A DNA stretch of 64,000 nt from Shinisaurus crocodilurus (GCA_021292165.1 CM037877.1:6687980-6751979); one strand, 5' to 3'. Shown: positions 22,400 to 34,501, counted from the stretch's first letter. Made by a program: numbers and translations. The notes: generated by a model not told the origin, from the letters alone.

Positions 22400-24190
22400 G
22401 AGACAACAAAGGAAGCCATGTATTGGCAGATACACTTTACTGAAGGGAACACTCAAAGATACCATTGGAGAGGGGTCTACACCTGCTCCCTGCACCTGGT
22501 GACTCCAATTATCAAGATATTTCCCCCCATGGTAGTGCAGGCGGTGTGTGAGGAAACTGTTTCCCCTGTGCTCAAACTACAATGGGCATCGTCTAGCCAA
22601 GACTGAACACTTCTTAGTCCCACGGGATTCGATAAGGGACTTAATCATGCTTTCAAAACCCTTGCATGATATTAGTTAGTTAGTAGAGGAGGGATGCCTT
22701 TTGGGTTCTGCCTCTCAGGCAACACTGGCTTTTACCAAGGGAGAGCTATATTCACTGCATGCTGGATTCCCCACCGTCCCTAGTAATAAAATAACTTATA
22801 GCCCCACTGTAAAATGTTGGCTGACGTCCAGTGGATTCTGCTTTGGGCCATATTCCCACTGGATACAACTCAGTTCCCCATAACCTTTTTTTTTTATCGT
22901 GGTTTAGCAATTGAGCCGGATCTAGCTAAGCAGAATGCATCTCATACCTTCTCAGTGGAAGTGGGTGGGTTGGATGTACAACTGAGTCCCAGCTAGTCAA
23001 GTCATATGCCTTGCAGATTAGATAAAGTTAATTTTCCCAGGGCTCAGTGAACTTCATTAACTAGTGACTCAGAAATTCAAAACAGTAATTTACCCAATCT
23101 GTTGATCTTGCGTTCTCTCTTTTCTGGGCGTGGTTCTGGAAGCTGCCAGGTTCTTCCTATGTAACGCTCTAACTTGTCGAAAGAAAATTCCATCTCTCTG
23201 TATTGTCTTACATTCAACCCACTTTCACATTGACCAAGCTAATGGGCACAATCTAAATTGCTCTTGGTGGGTCATACCCAGTACATTCAAAGACAGAGAG
23301 GGATTCAGTGTTCCTTCATAGCATTCTTTCCATGGCAAGCGTGAAAAAAAAAAAGGCTTTCCCTGTAAGCTTTTGTACAGCTTTGTATGAAAGGCACTTG
23401 CTTCGTGGCTTCTGGTGGCTGGAGCGTAACCCAAGCCAGTGGAATTTGCGCCACACGCTACACGCATAGGTGGGTGCTTAAGGAAACAGCGTTGCAGTTT
23501 GTATTTGCCTAGAGACAGGAGGAGTTTTGCAACTGGACTGGCGTGAAGCTGCCTGGGGCATACTGTTGCTTTTGGGGGACTGACCTGCTTTAAAGTCCAG
23601 CACAGCTTATCTGGGTGTCTCTCCTGCTCAACTTGCCTGTCTGGAAATAAACAGTGCAGGTACCATAAATCTCCAGTGTTATCCCACCATAAAGAAACTG
23701 AACCCCAAAGCAGAAGCCCCTGGAACATCCTACCAAATGGGGAAGTGGAGAGTGTGAAACAGCACCGCCTAGTAGTAGTAGTAGTACTCTCTATCAGGCA
23801 GTGAAAAAAACATGGGCTGAACATTTCGAAACTCCGCCACCCGCTTCTCCATATCCCTTGGCATTTTCGGAGTGTTGCCCAGATCACTCTTTCCATGATG
23901 CCACCTGTGTGCTATGTTTGAATGCCAAAGGTACACAGGGAGAGGAGGCATTCCTGCTAGTTGCTCCACAACAAGGAAACTCTTTTCCATGAAGGCTAGC
24001 TGCATCTAGATGGAAGTTTTTTGTTTTTGTTTTTTTTTAAATCTGGGCTGATGTGGGTTGGTTGGCATCGGACCAGGAAGCTATCACAGAAATTTAATTT
24101 GTTTTCCCCTCTGGCTGTGTACCCCTCTGGCTGTTTTCCCCTCTGGCTGTGTACTCTGGCTGGCTGTGTTCCTACTAGTATGCCTCTGTG
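22400..24190. other. Intergenic stretch, no gene recognised
   Basis: A 223-codon minus-strand frame (23225-23896) and a nested one show no family resemblance and no splice context. I treat them as chance frames. Confidence 0.5.
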
Positions 24191-24193
24191 CTG

Positions 24194-24348
24194 CATAGAT
24201 TTCATAGATAGAGTTGGAAGGAGCCTACCAGGCTATCGAGTCCAAACCCCTGCTCAATACAGGAAACTAGAGGAGGGGGTCTCCCATCCAAGTAACAACG
24301 AGGCCTGACCCTGCTTAGCTTTCCACGCTCAGACAAGCTGAGCCAGCA
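24194..24348 (-). mobile_element. 5S-rRNA-derived SINE with CR1 tail
   Basis: Reverse orientation: the CR1-type tail lies first (atagagttggaaggagccta), then the 5S-like box (ccctgcttagctttccacgc). Confidence 0.8.
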
Positions 24349-24833
24349 TAAGCCACCTTCTTCCCTCTTCCTGCCCCATGCATTGTTATCACCCTGCCTG
24401 CACAGCTAGCCCAAGAAAGTTTGCTGTCACTCCACAGTCTGAAAGATATACCGCCATTGATTTTGCAGGCCGGCCAGCATGACAACAACCCAGAAGGCAC
24501 TTCTCTCCTGGTGCACGGAAGCCTCAGCAGTCTGCCTCGGGCCTCCTTTACTGTAGCACCTCGGGCGGGGGACCCTTCAGAGTTGCCAGGCAGGCTTCAC
24601 CGATTAGGTGAGTTCTTGTGGAGCCAGGAGTCTCTAGAAGTCTGACATGGATCTCTGAGTGTAGGTGGAATACTCCGCAGAATTTTGGATGGAAAATCCA
24701 GGTCTGCCAAACCTTTTCTGGAGGGGCCAGGGCGGGGGGTGCCACCCATTTCTACTCAACCCTGGGAAACCTGACGCCGAAGCTTTACTGCACTGTGGGT
24801 TCATTAGGGCCAACCTTTTATCATCTTCGCGTT

Positions 24834-24970
24834 TCATAGATTCATAGATCATAGAGTTGGAAGGAGCCTACAAGGCTATCGAGTCCAACCCCCTGCTCAA
24901 TGCAGGAAACTAGAGGAGGGGTCTCCCATCCAAGTAACAACCAGGCCTGACCCTGCTTAGCTTTCCACAC
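24834..24970 (-). mobile_element. 5S-rRNA-derived SINE with CR1 tail, head truncated
   Basis: Same as the copy at 24194, but the homology stops after tagctttccac. Confidence 0.8.
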
Positions 24971-25061
24971 GTGAACATCGAAGCATGAGTGGAAAGAAAG
25001 ATGAGATAAGGGTGGAATAGCAGTCTGCATTGGGAACATTCTAGGCACACATTGAATATAA

Positions 25062-25196
25062 CAGTGTTCTCCAACCTTGGGTCCCCAGATGTTTTTGGCC
25101 TATAACTCCCAGCATGCCCCAGCCAGCATAGCTGGCTGGGGCATGCTGGGAGTTGTAGGCCAAAAGCATCTGGGGACCCAAGGTTGGAGAACACTG
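25062..25196 (+). mobile_element. Palindromic hAT MITE, family A
   Basis: This 135-bp palindrome has an exact target duplication gaatataa at 25054-25061 and 25197-25204. The centre is agcatagct. The ~310 bp to its right recur at 34679-34980. Confidence 0.9.
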
Positions 25197-25512
25197 GAAT
25201 ATAAGGATGTGTGAGCGACCCCAAGCCCTTCCATCCGGCTGGGAGGGAGGCATATTCAGTTGACTCAGTCAAGTAGCCAGTCTCAGTGCTCATGGCTTCT
25301 TGGCCTTTGGAGAAGAATATCAGCATTTAATTATTCTGATTTGAGAAAGAAAATTCATGCAGACTGCTGTAATTCCCAAAGACACACCTATAACTCAGTT
25401 ATTATTATTATTGCTGTCTGCCTCTTTTGGATGTCTTCTAAGGGAAGAGCTTAATTGCACATAGCAGGGTGGATTGTGCAGGGCCCCCAGATATGCATCT
25501 GTCGTGAACAGT
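25197..25512. repeat. Duplicated segment, copy 1
   Basis: It matches 34679-34980 in the same orientation with scattered differences and a 15-bp indel at about 25291. Homology stops after gtcgtgaaca. Confidence 0.85.
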
Positions 25513-25845
25513 TTGGGTGTGGTGGATCTCGTCTCCGGCAGGGAGGCTGCATTGGGTGTTGCTTTGCACTACAAAGCTCTATGATTTCTTCTTTCTTAGA
25601 CAGAATACTTGCACTTAAACCAGGTCTGCACAATCTGTGGTCCCCCCCAAACCAAATGCAGCTCACAAGCTATGCCTGGCATACTTTTAAACATCTACAT
25701 GAAACTACTGGTGATACACAAATCTAGTTCTCCTTTCTATCTGATTCCAGTTAGACTATGGAAGTTCTGAACATTGTCTGGGGTCAGTGATGGAACTGGA
25801 AGTGCTGCTGGCCAGCGGTTGAGCAGATCTGAGCTTAGAGGCCTC

Positions 25846-26253
25846 CCTCCATGAGGCATTTATTGTGTGCTCGTGATTCTTCACTCATGGTAGCCTGTGG
25901 GACCTTCACACGGTGTTGTCATCCTCCAGGGCCTCTCCTGTGTTTTGCAGCCATTTTTGCGGCTTTTTTTTTTTTTTTTTGGAGCGAGGAAAGTTTAGTA
26001 TCATTTCCTAATCTCGCCATAAGACTCTATGAGAAGCTCATGCATTTTTGCCATTCCGCTATATACCACAGCTATACCACAGCGCCACCTTGTGCTTGCA
26101 TAATGGAATATATAGAAAGGCAGAGAAAGAAAACCCCCAGGAGAAAAGAAAAAAAAACACCATGTGTAAAGGACCTGCTCTTAATCCTGCAAAGAAAATG
26201 GAAGCAGAAGCCACGGTAAAGTGGCAGGTTAAAAGCCTCAAGTAGAGAAGCCC
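25846..26253. mobile_element. DNA transposon-like element (family D)
   Basis: The end catgaggcatttattgtg and a diverged inverse (aagcctcaagtagagaag) bracket a core with ttccgctatataccacag and agcgccacct. Other copies lie at 43654, 49650 and 60617. Confidence 0.65.
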
Positions 26254-26304
26254 TAAGTCTTCATCCTGGGATGGATGTGGTTACACTCCCCCAAAGAAAC
26301 AGGT

Positions 26305-26360
26305 TTTATTTATTTATTTATTTATTATTTGCATTTATCTATCGCCCATCTGGCCGGCAA
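26305..26360 (-). mobile_element. L2-like LINE tail fragment
   Basis: A (ttta)n run followed by atctatcgcccatctggccg, as at 14335. Confidence 0.5.
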
Positions 26361-26607
26361 ACCGGTTCACAGCTGGAGATCCGGCATTGCCACTGGAGGC
26401 CCCGGTAGCAGCCAGGACAGCTTTGGCTTTACTTCAGCTGGCGCTCTAGCTGTGACCTTTCCTGGAGAAGGCAGACCTATGGCCACCATTACACATGCCT
26501 TGGTTTTGTCTAGATTAAATGCCTGCACTGCACTTTACATGCGGCTGCCGTTAAATAGTATTCTTTCCATCAGTATAGAATGTGGCAGGTAGAGTTTTGA
26601 TGAGTGA

Positions 26608-26768
26608 CTTTGGGGGCCAGTCAGTCACTGACTCTCAGCCTAACCTACCTTACAGGGTTGTTGTGAGGATAAAATGGAGTGAAGGAGGAGGATTATGTAG
26701 GCTGCCTTGGGTTCCTTTCAGGAAAAAAGGCGAGGTATAAATATAATAAATCAATAAAATAAAATAAA
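26608..26768 (+). mobile_element. tRNA-derived SINE, 5' truncated
   Basis: The body gtcactgactctcagcctaa, then gggttccttt and an (aaat) tail are present; the tRNA-like head is absent. Confidence 0.75.
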
Positions 26769-26769
26769 C

Positions 26770-27260
26770 AAGGATGGCAGATCACACAACACCAATACTG
26801 TGTCATCTCCATTGCCTCCTGGTTTGTTTCTGAGCCAGATTCCACGTGCGGATTTTTACCTTGAAAACCTCACCTTAAGGAGCTGTGACCAGGATATCTG
26901 AAAGGCTGCATCCTTCCATATGAACTTATCTGTATTCCAAGAACCTCAGGTGAAAGGGCCTTAGTCTATCTGTGTCCCACCACCATCTGAAGTACACTGG
27001 GCGAGTACCTGAGAAAGGGCCTGTTTGGTGGTGGTACCCAGGCTCTGGAATGTGTTGCTCTGGGAGACACTGCCTGGGCCACTCCTAACCTGTTTTAGGT
27101 GCCTGCTCAAGACTTTGCTGTTTAACCCTCAGCCTGCGTTTTTATGCAACCTAGCTTTCCTTGCCTTCGGGGTCCAGCCAGACCTGCCCACAAAAGTGCC
27201 TCAGGCAAGGCAAATTGTGCATATGAAAGGCTTTTGTTTGACTGAATGTTTTCCCCAGGC
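26770..27260 (+). mobile_element. L2-like LINE fragment
   Basis: The frame VVVPRLWNVLLWETLPGPLL resembles the APxLWNxLP region at the end of L2 proteins, decayed. Confidence 0.5.
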
Positions 27261-27844
27261 TGTTAGGATCAGAATAAGAATGGATTTCAGATTTCAGCTA
27301 CTTAAGGTAACTAAAGACTTAATCTTTCCTTAATCCAGGCACTTTGCATAAGAAAAGCCCAGCCTAGTGCAGGTCAATTAGCATTTGAAAAGGCTGAAAA
27401 AGGCCTGAGGCCAGTAAACTTTAAATCAGCATAACAAAGCTTTCCCTCAATGGATTTCTTTTCTGTTTGAAGGAGGAGTTTGCTATTGATCTTGGCTATC
27501 AAAGGAGACAAAGATGACCTGTGGATCGCCTCCTTTTGTTCCCCCATAATTGTTTCAGTTGTTCGGGGACCAAAGGTTCCCATTAAGTGTATTCTTATGG
27601 AGATTTCTAGGGAACTTTGTTCCCCGGGCATGTTTGGTTTATAGAACGAAAATGGTAAAAGGCAGTTGGCTGAAATTTGGTAATATTTTTTTACTACCCT
27701 GTTTTAGACAATGTCCTAAAAGCACTTGCTGGTAGGTCTTCTTATGTGTAAATTACACAACAAATTGTGAGCTGCAGGTAAGAAAACTTCCTGGAATGCA
27801 GAATGATTAAAGCAAGCATTTTACCCGAGTTAACATAAGAACAT

Positions 27845-28080
27845 TTATTTATTTATTTTATACCCCGCCTTTTTTCCTGCAAGGAATCCAAGGCGGCTTA
27901 CATAATCCTCCTTCTCCTCTCCATGTTATTCTTACAACAACCCTGTGAGGTAGGTGAGGCTGAGAGTCAGTGACTGGCCCAAAGTCACCCAGTGAGTTTC
28001 ATGGCCGAGCAGCTGGGGACTAGAACCCGGATCTCCCGAGTCCCAGTCCAACACTCTCACCACTACGCCATACTGGCTCT
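27845..28080 (-). mobile_element. tRNA-derived SINE
   Basis: Complete copy, reverse orientation, from the (ttta)n tail to the head at atactggctctca. Confidence 0.8.
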
Positions 28081-28146
28081 CAATCCTATGCATGTTTAGA
28101 CAGAAAAAAGGCCTACAACTCACAGCATGCAGAGGATTGCGCCTTA
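28080..28146. mobile_element. Fold-back element (family B), short copy
   Basis: The left end caatcctatgcatgtttaga and right end gaggattgcgcctta fit the family; the centre is shortened. Confidence 0.5.
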
Positions 28147-28291
28147 AGTAACTTAAGTGTTTTGAGTTTTCCCCAAAGTGAGAGTCTGCCAACTCTCACA
28201 ACTTCATCCCAAAGCATCACCCAATCCCAGATGGGGCCAGTGAACTTGTTATACTTCATATTTTTACTGATCCCGCATCCCAGCTCTACGG

Positions 28292-28412
28292 TTGGATCCG
28301 GATTTAGTCATACCTAGGAGAGACCCATTGGAACCTAAGTTAGTCATGACTAACAAGTCCCATTCATTTCAGTGGGCCTACTCTAAACATGACTAAAACC
28401 GGATCCAACCAT
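28292..28412. mobile_element. Inverted-repeat element
   Basis: The ends ggttggatccggatttagtc and gactaaaaccggatccaacc are near-complements; the core includes cattcatttcagtgggccta. Confidence 0.65.
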
Positions 28413-28481
28413 AATATTTAGATATTAAGGGGATATTTGTCATTAAGATGAGAGTATCTCGTCCTTAGCACTGGGTGCAAG

Positions 28482-28745
28482 GAACATAAGAAGAGCCATG
28501 CTGGGTCAGACCAAGGGGCCATCCAGTCCAGCATTTTGTTCACACAGTTGACAACCAGCTGTCCATGGGATCCCACAAGCAGGACATGAGTGCAACAGCA
28601 CCCTCCTGCCCATGTCCCCCAGCAACTGGTGTACAAAGGCATACTGCCTCTGATACTGGAGGTAGCATATAGCCATGAGGACTAGTAGCCATCGATAGCC
28701 TTCTGCTCCATGAATTTGTCCAATCCCCTTTTAAAGCCTTCCAGA
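28482..28745 (-). mobile_element. CR1-type LINE fragment
   Basis: The sequence aacataagaagagccatgct, then gaccaaggggccatccagtc and the aacagcaccctcctgcccat block match the copy at 38640-38918 in reverse. Confidence 0.65.
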
Positions 28746-29526
28746 CTGGTGTCCAGTTAAGGACTAAATGTCCAGGCAGTTTTATACTTCATCTGCTGCT
28801 ATATTTATATCTATATCTATATCTATATAATCAATCAATTATTTTTAGGCTGCCTTTAAGGGTAAAACCCTCTCAAGGCAGTGTACAAGATAAAAACCAT
28901 ACAAAACAAGATCAAGTACACTTGCTCTGAGTGGAGAGGCGGGTAAGAAATAAAAATTTATTATTATTATTATTATTATATTATTATTATTAATAAAATT
29001 AAATAACTACATCTTTATTATAAATTCACCAAAAACAAAGGCTACTAATAAAAAATCAAAATCAATTTTTAAATCTCTGTCTAGATATACTGATTTTAGT
29101 TGTACATTTTATTGCATTTTTGTTTATGAGATATCTTCAGTATCCTCAGTAATAAGAGTTGACTCCATCTCCTTTTTGCTTCCTGCCTAGCTAGGATTGC
29201 TACAACAGGTTGTGTTATCCAGCATTGGGAAGGGCACACACACGGCTCATGGGCTATTTGGCTTGGTGTGTTACACAAGTTATATAGGCCCGGCTTAAAT
29301 ATATCACTTTGCAGGATCCAAAAGACCCGGGTTTTAATCTCCCCATATCTGACAAAATGCCTTCCAATCTTGAGGGGATGATGGAGAGCGAACTGGCTCC
29401 ATTGCCAGAAACCTATGGTGTGGGGCAGCCTTAGTCAACTCAACAAACTAGTAGAAGGATACAGCATATAAGAGAAAAAGGAACAATTAGACTGCAAATA
29501 AAAAGCTGAGTTGGGAAAACTGACAT

Positions 29527-29781
29527 ACAGTCATGCCTTGGATTGAGAGCATAATTCGTTCCGGAAAGGTGCTTGTAATCCAAAACACTCTTATATCAAA
29601 ACGAAATCCCCCCCAAAAAAATTTGTACAGAGATTTTTAATTTAAACCGTAGTACAGTACTTGTATTGCAAGACGTCGCTTGTATATCAAGTAAAAAAAA
29701 ATTAAATAAATATTAAAAATTTTGCTTGTCTTGCAAAACGCTCTCAAACCAAGTTACTTGTAATCCAAGGTATTACTGTAC
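29527..29781. mobile_element. Tigger-like (TcMar) miniature element
   Basis: The terminal inverted repeats cagtcatgccttggattg and its complement near ccaaggtattactgta are flanked by TA. The internal inverted parts are cttgtaatccaaaacact and acttgtaatccaagg. Confidence 0.65.
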
Positions 29782-29789
29782 TAATCAGT

Positions 29790-30600
29790 TTCTGAAAACT
29801 ATGACGAATGGGGGTGTGGATTGATTGAATTTTAGGGACACTGCTGGGGGCTGATAGTCCGTCAGATAGTTCATAGACGGATGTTCAGATGGTTTTAAAT
29901 GTTGCCGTGCCGACATTTGATTGGCTCCGTGCCGATACAACCATGCAGCTTTTCCCACCCAGTTACAGTTGCTAGATTTGTATAAATAAAGCGATATGTG
30001 TATTTGACATACACCTTTCCTGCTCTGCTGATAGCTCCGAGTTAGATAAAAACTTGTGAGTGTGTTACTTTAGTTTTCTTCCAGCTTCTGCTGACTGTTA
30101 AGTGGGGATAATCACGGCCTGCCTGGCAGGGACATGGTGAAGATAAAAAACTGCATAGTGCTATGCTGTTTTTAAAAGTACTTTGGGAAAGGAATTATTT
30201 CTCATTAATTAATTGATTGATTAATTAATTAATTAATTAATGTAGCAGTAGAAGACTGCTGAACAGTATGGAGCTTTGTTTGGATCTGCTGAAGATGTGT
30301 GGTTGAATGGGCTGATATTATTGGTCATGAATGATCAACGTGTGCAGCGAGACACAGAGCAACCCTCAGGGTTGAACCCTGTGCCTCTTTATGCAGAGGT
30401 AGATTCCAAAGTGATCAGGAGTGCGATGGAATTCTCCAGGGACTCGCAAATTTGATCTGAAAAGTGTTGGCCGTGTGTCTGACTGTTCTGTACTCCTCCT
30501 TTCTATTTGTGAGCTAGCATGTGAATCAGAAACAGCTACGCATTCTACCTGCTGGCAAAGCTAAGGATGTATTATTCTGGTGCTGTCCTAAAGAGATTAA
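29790..30600. other. Intergenic stretch without recognised feature
   Basis: Only a short (ATTA)n run near 30205-30242 stands out; no exon or named repeat. Confidence 0.45.
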
Positions 30601-30667
30601 AAAATAAATAAATGCCCTCATGCTTTTATTTTTATTTTATTTTATTTATTTTAAAAAATAAATGCCC

Positions 30668-30922
30668 CCATGAGAGCCAGTGTGTTGTAGTGGTGAGAGT
30701 GTTAGACTGGGACTCGGGAGATCCGGGTTCTAGTCCCCGCTCAGCCATGAAACCCACTGCGTGACTTTGGGCCAGTCACTGACTCTCAGCCTAACCTACC
30801 TCACAGGGCTGTTGTGAGGATAAAATGGAGAGGAGGAGGAGGATTATGTAAGCCACCTTGGGTTCCTTGCAGGAAAAAAGGTGGGGTATAAATATAATAA
30901 AATAAATAAATAAAATAAAATG
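30668..30922 (+). mobile_element. tRNA-derived SINE, full length
   Basis: The best copy in the window. It starts gagagccagtgtgttgtagt (A box region), has the B box gggttctagtcc, the body tcacagggctgttgtgagga and an (aaat)n tail. Confidence 0.85.
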
Positions 30923-30981
30923 CTTTGGGAGGGGCTCAAAATGTTGCACACTGCTGCCATCTGCTGGGGGAGCTAGGAATA

Positions 30982-31057
30982 CGTGTGTGTGTGTGTATTG
31001 TGTGTGTGTATGTGTGTGTGTGTGTGTGTGGTGTGTGTATGTGTGTGTGTGTGCGCG
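30982..31057. repeat. (GT)n microsatellite, interrupted
   Basis: GT runs with four short interruptions. The long V/C-rich frame here is an artefact of the repeat. Confidence 0.9.
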
Positions 31058-31139
31058 CTGCTGTTCTGCTTTATCTGGAGGAATGGCGTGGCCACCCCAA
31101 CCCAGTCATTGTATTTTCCCAGGCACAAAAAAGGCAACG

Positions 31140-32275
31140 GTGTTGGTCCATAAGAAAAAACAGCAACTACAAAATCCACAGTTGGCAGAATTTTTATTAG
31201 GACCAACCATAATGTCAGAAAAAAATAGTGGACAAGCTTTGGGCTTCTCCATCAGGCTGGATGGTACAAAAAGCAAGGGATTGGGAAGGAGGAAAAACAA
31301 AAAACAAAAAAAGTACAAAAAGGAGGGCAGATGTTATTGGAATATTATTTCTGGGTTGAGCCCCAGTGCTCTAAAAGGTCCACTTGGGCTTCCTCCGCCC
31401 TTGATGGTACACCATGGAAAACAACTGGTAGCTAACTAAGATTGCTAGCTATTCTTCAGCAAAGAGATGGCAGTTCAGAAGCAGTGATACCTGTGTCACC
31501 ACCAGGACCCCAGCAACCCTGCAACAGCCGCCAACGCTGCCTGTAGGAGTCGCTGGTGCAGTGATGGAGGGGGCTTTAGCCCCAGAGGCAGTATTGGGGG
31601 AGGCACTGGGGCTCTTTCATTTGGAGCCCCAAATCTCTGGGAGGCCATCTGCCCCACCATCCTGCTGTAGCCGCCGCCTCCCTCAGTGACCCCTGAAGCA
31701 GCTCCCCCCAGACCGAGCGATGTGTGTGTGTTTGTGTGCGCATTGATACACACGCAGGTGCATCCTGCAGGCCCACAGGTGTCGGGGTGATGCCCAAGGC
31801 GGCCCTCGGGGCCGAAAAGGTTGTGCATCATCCCCCTGGCATAGAGAACTGACCTTTTGTTCCGAAGCATGTATCAAAATCTTTAAAGGCACGTCCTAAT
31901 CTATTTTAATATGGGGCCCGGGAGGTGGAAAGTGAGAGAGGAGGGAAAAGGGGCTTTGCTGCAGGGAGGCTGGGAAAATGTACATTCAGCATAATAAAAA
32001 AAACCCAAAACCCAATAACATATTCATCCATTATATGGCCAATAAAATTCTTAGATCATAGATTAGAGTGAGCCACAATCAGTCATCCCAAATGTTTGCC
32101 CATCACCTTCCTTTACAGCACGTAAACATGGGGGGAGAGCGAGAAATCCACATCCAGCATTTCAGCAGATCTGATAACAGTCTTTCCTCCTCCTGCTTGT
32201 GTGTGTGTGACCCAGGTCAACTTGCTTATGCTTCAACATAGCTGGTGTGTTTCGAAGCATAACACGTAGGATTCT
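31140..32275. other. Intergenic stretch without recognised feature
   Basis: No exon was recognised; a Gly/Pro-rich minus-strand frame (31496-31870) lacks support. Confidence 0.45.
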
Positions 32276-32278
32276 GCA

Positions 32279-32428
32279 CAGCTGGCTCAGCTTGTCTGAG
32301 CGTGGAAAGCTAAGCAGGGTCAGGCCTGGTGATTACTTGGATGGGAGACCCCTCCTCTAGTTTCCTGCATTGAGCAGGGGGTTGGACTCGACAGCCTTGT
32401 AGGCTCCTTCCAACTCTATGATCTATGA
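32279..32428 (+). mobile_element. 5S-rRNA-derived SINE with CR1 tail
   Basis: Clean copy: gtggaaagctaagcagggtc, aggcctggtgattacttgga and then gagcagggggttggactcga. Confidence 0.85.
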
Positions 32429-32739
32429 AATCACGTTTCCAAGCTCGGCATTTTGCACATGCCCCACTGGCTTAGCTCTTGTCAAGGTTCAGAAGCTAAA
32501 TGAGGCCAGGTTGGCTTAATCTCATGCAACAGGGCTGCAGAAAAACGGGGCTGCTGCTTCACCACCGCATACGAGGCATGTCCTGAGTTGGACCCTTGGC
32601 CCATCTTGGCCCAGTGCGGCCTACTCTGACGGGAAGCATCTCATCATCATATTAATGTAGCAGAACATTTGTTGTCCGCTATATTATTTGTTGTTATTAA
32701 TAGATACAAAGAGGGGCCTTCACCAGCCCGTGACCTGAG

Positions 32740-33070
32740 GACCAAGCCAGACATGTTGATTGCATGAATGAAATTACTGTACACGTTCTTCGTTAGGTAA
32801 ACAGCAGTCAAGGGGAGGCCTGCCTGAGCAGTCCCAGGACCATGACGAATGGGGCGGGGGACTCGAGCCCTTTTCCTCTCCCTGCCACGTTTTGACCAAA
32901 ATTGCCTCTCCCAAGCTGCTATTTGCATTGCAAGAGAGAGCCTCCATCGGCACCAGTGGATAAGGAGTTAGACGTTGCCTCTCCATTCCCCCCCGAGGCT
33001 GCTCTGGATTCTCCCCGCTGCTGTTTACATGACGAAAAACGTGAGCTGCATTCAGGCAGTTAATGTCACC
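32740..33070. repeat. Diverged inverted repeat
   Basis: The stretch 32745-32830 read in reverse resembles 32995-33070 (shared tgctgttta, acgaa/acgaaaaacgtg and a tgcattca-like block). The copies are too diverged to class. Confidence 0.4.
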
Positions 33071-33090
33071 ACTGCTTTTGCTCCGAGAAT

Positions 33091-33411
33091 GCTTTCAGAA
33101 ATGCTAGCCCAGATGGTTGACTATCTGAACAGCCGGAATGCCTCCTACCGAGAAGCAGCAGCCATATTGATAGGTAATAAAAAGCATGACTCCAGGGAAA
33201 GGGGGTTGTCCGAACATAAGCCTGTGGTGGGATTTCAGCCAAATACCTGAAGGGTGTGTTGCAGGGATCCAACCCAACGTGACACACACACTACCCCACT
33301 CTGGCTCAAGAAGGAAAGTGAGATCACACCAAAAAGGAAGCCTTCTTAGACCAGTGTTAAGCCCTCAGCAGGTCAGGTAGTTGTCCTTCATTCCTATAAA
33401 AACCTCCAGGT
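33091..33411 (+). pseudogene. Inverted partial copy of MROH-like exon 13 and intron
   Basis: These 321 bp match 38210-38530 read on the other strand, with about five differences by eye. The copy holds exon 13 from LSEMLAQ onward, its donor and the start of the intron. It lacks the first 21 bases of the exon and its acceptor, so it should not be spliced normally. It lies 0.9 kb beyond the MROH stop codon. Confidence 0.9.
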
Positions 33412-33439
33412 CTGAGCATATCAGGCATATCCTTGAGGC

Positions 33440-33562
33440 CAGGGTTGCCGAACATGTGGCCCTCCAGATGTTGTTGGACTACACCTCCTATCACCCCTCA
33501 CCACTGGCTTTGCTGGCTGGGGCTGACGGAAGTTGTAGCCCAGCAAAATCTGGAGGGCTACA
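33440..33562. mobile_element. Old fold-back MITE
   Basis: The arms tggccctccagatgttgttg and gcaaaatctggagggcta are complementary around a ggctttgctggctgg centre. Confidence 0.65.
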
Positions 33563-34325
33563 CGTTCTCCACCGCCGTCCCAGGCTACGCGCGCTGCATG
33601 CTGAGCGACTGCCCCGGGCCCCCGCCAAAGGGGCCCCCTTTCCCACCCACTCCTGTCTCCAGTGGAGCACCTCCTCCCACATCTTGCTCTCCCAAGGATG
33701 GAAAGTGATCCCATCACCCTTCAAGGTACTTTCCCCACAAAACTACCAGCCAGTCAGCCCTCCAGCCTTCTACTGGGTTATGCGCGGTGGGTAGCCAGGA
33801 TTGCGAGCTTAGCAAGATGTGCAAACGGAGTCACTGTCTGCTAGAGGGACTATTTGATTCTGCAATTTGGGAATGCTTGCGGAGATTTTTTTTTCCCCCC
33901 TTTCTTTTTTAATGTTGTTCCATAGACCATCTGTTGAGAATGAGAACCTCTTGCATTGGTACTCTGGAGAGGAGATGATGACCTCGCCACCAAACAAGTG
34001 TTCAGCTCTCTGCATCCATCTTACCTATAGGTTATTATTTCTGTGGCGCGACGAGACCAAGAAATATAGAGATGCCACGGGCTTCGGCAATGTGGCCATC
34101 AGCTCTCCGGTCGCCACGCGGTCCCTCTTCGCTCTTGCTCATGGCTCTTCCGAGGGCTTGGCTCTCGATAAATGCCCTCTACCCAGCCAGTGGCGGTGGA
34201 AGCAAAGCGCCCCTCCCAGCCCTCTCCACGTGACCTTTCCCACGGCTTCTCTCCGTGGCACTCGGAAGCAAGGAGCGTTCCTCCCCACATGCCCGCCTTC
34301 TCCCAAGAACCTCATTCTGGGCATT

Positions 34326-34501
34326 TCAGTGCCTGGCCTCAAAGGGCTGCTTTGCCATGTTGGTTCTCAGCATGTGGAGAAGCTGACTTGGGATGATGTG
34401 CGGGTTGATGCGATACCCGCAGTGCCGAAACACTTCCTCGATGGCTTCGACAGCAGCGTTGGCCACGGAAGCATCGCAGTCGCCCTGAAGATCCTGGAGC
34501 G
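34326..34501 (-). CDS. MROH-like terminal coding exon, window exon 15
   Basis: The acceptor ctttcag supplies two bases of an Ala codon, then LQDLQGDCDASVANAAVEAI, EEVFRHCGYRINPH and LLHMLRTNMAKQPFEARH. It stops at TGA, 34326-34328. No convincing polyadenylation signal was found just downstream. Confidence 0.85.

Noticed and set aside
23225..23896. 223-codon minus-strand open frame
   Set aside because: No recognisable domain, and Ser/Arg/Cys composition typical of chance frames; no exon borders.
30668..30922. tRNA gene
   Set aside because: A and B boxes are degenerate and a SINE body and A/T tail follow.
30982..31439. Cys/Val-rich open frame
   Set aside because: Produced by the (GT)n microsatellite.
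33018..33180. Plus-strand exon containing LSEMLAQMVDYLN as a separate gene
   Set aside because: It is the inverted partial copy of MROH exon 13; upstream sequence is unrelated and lacks an acceptor.
5100..34300. AQP7 or another aquaporin downstream of AQP3
   Set aside because: No NPA-type exon with splice borders was seen on either strand.
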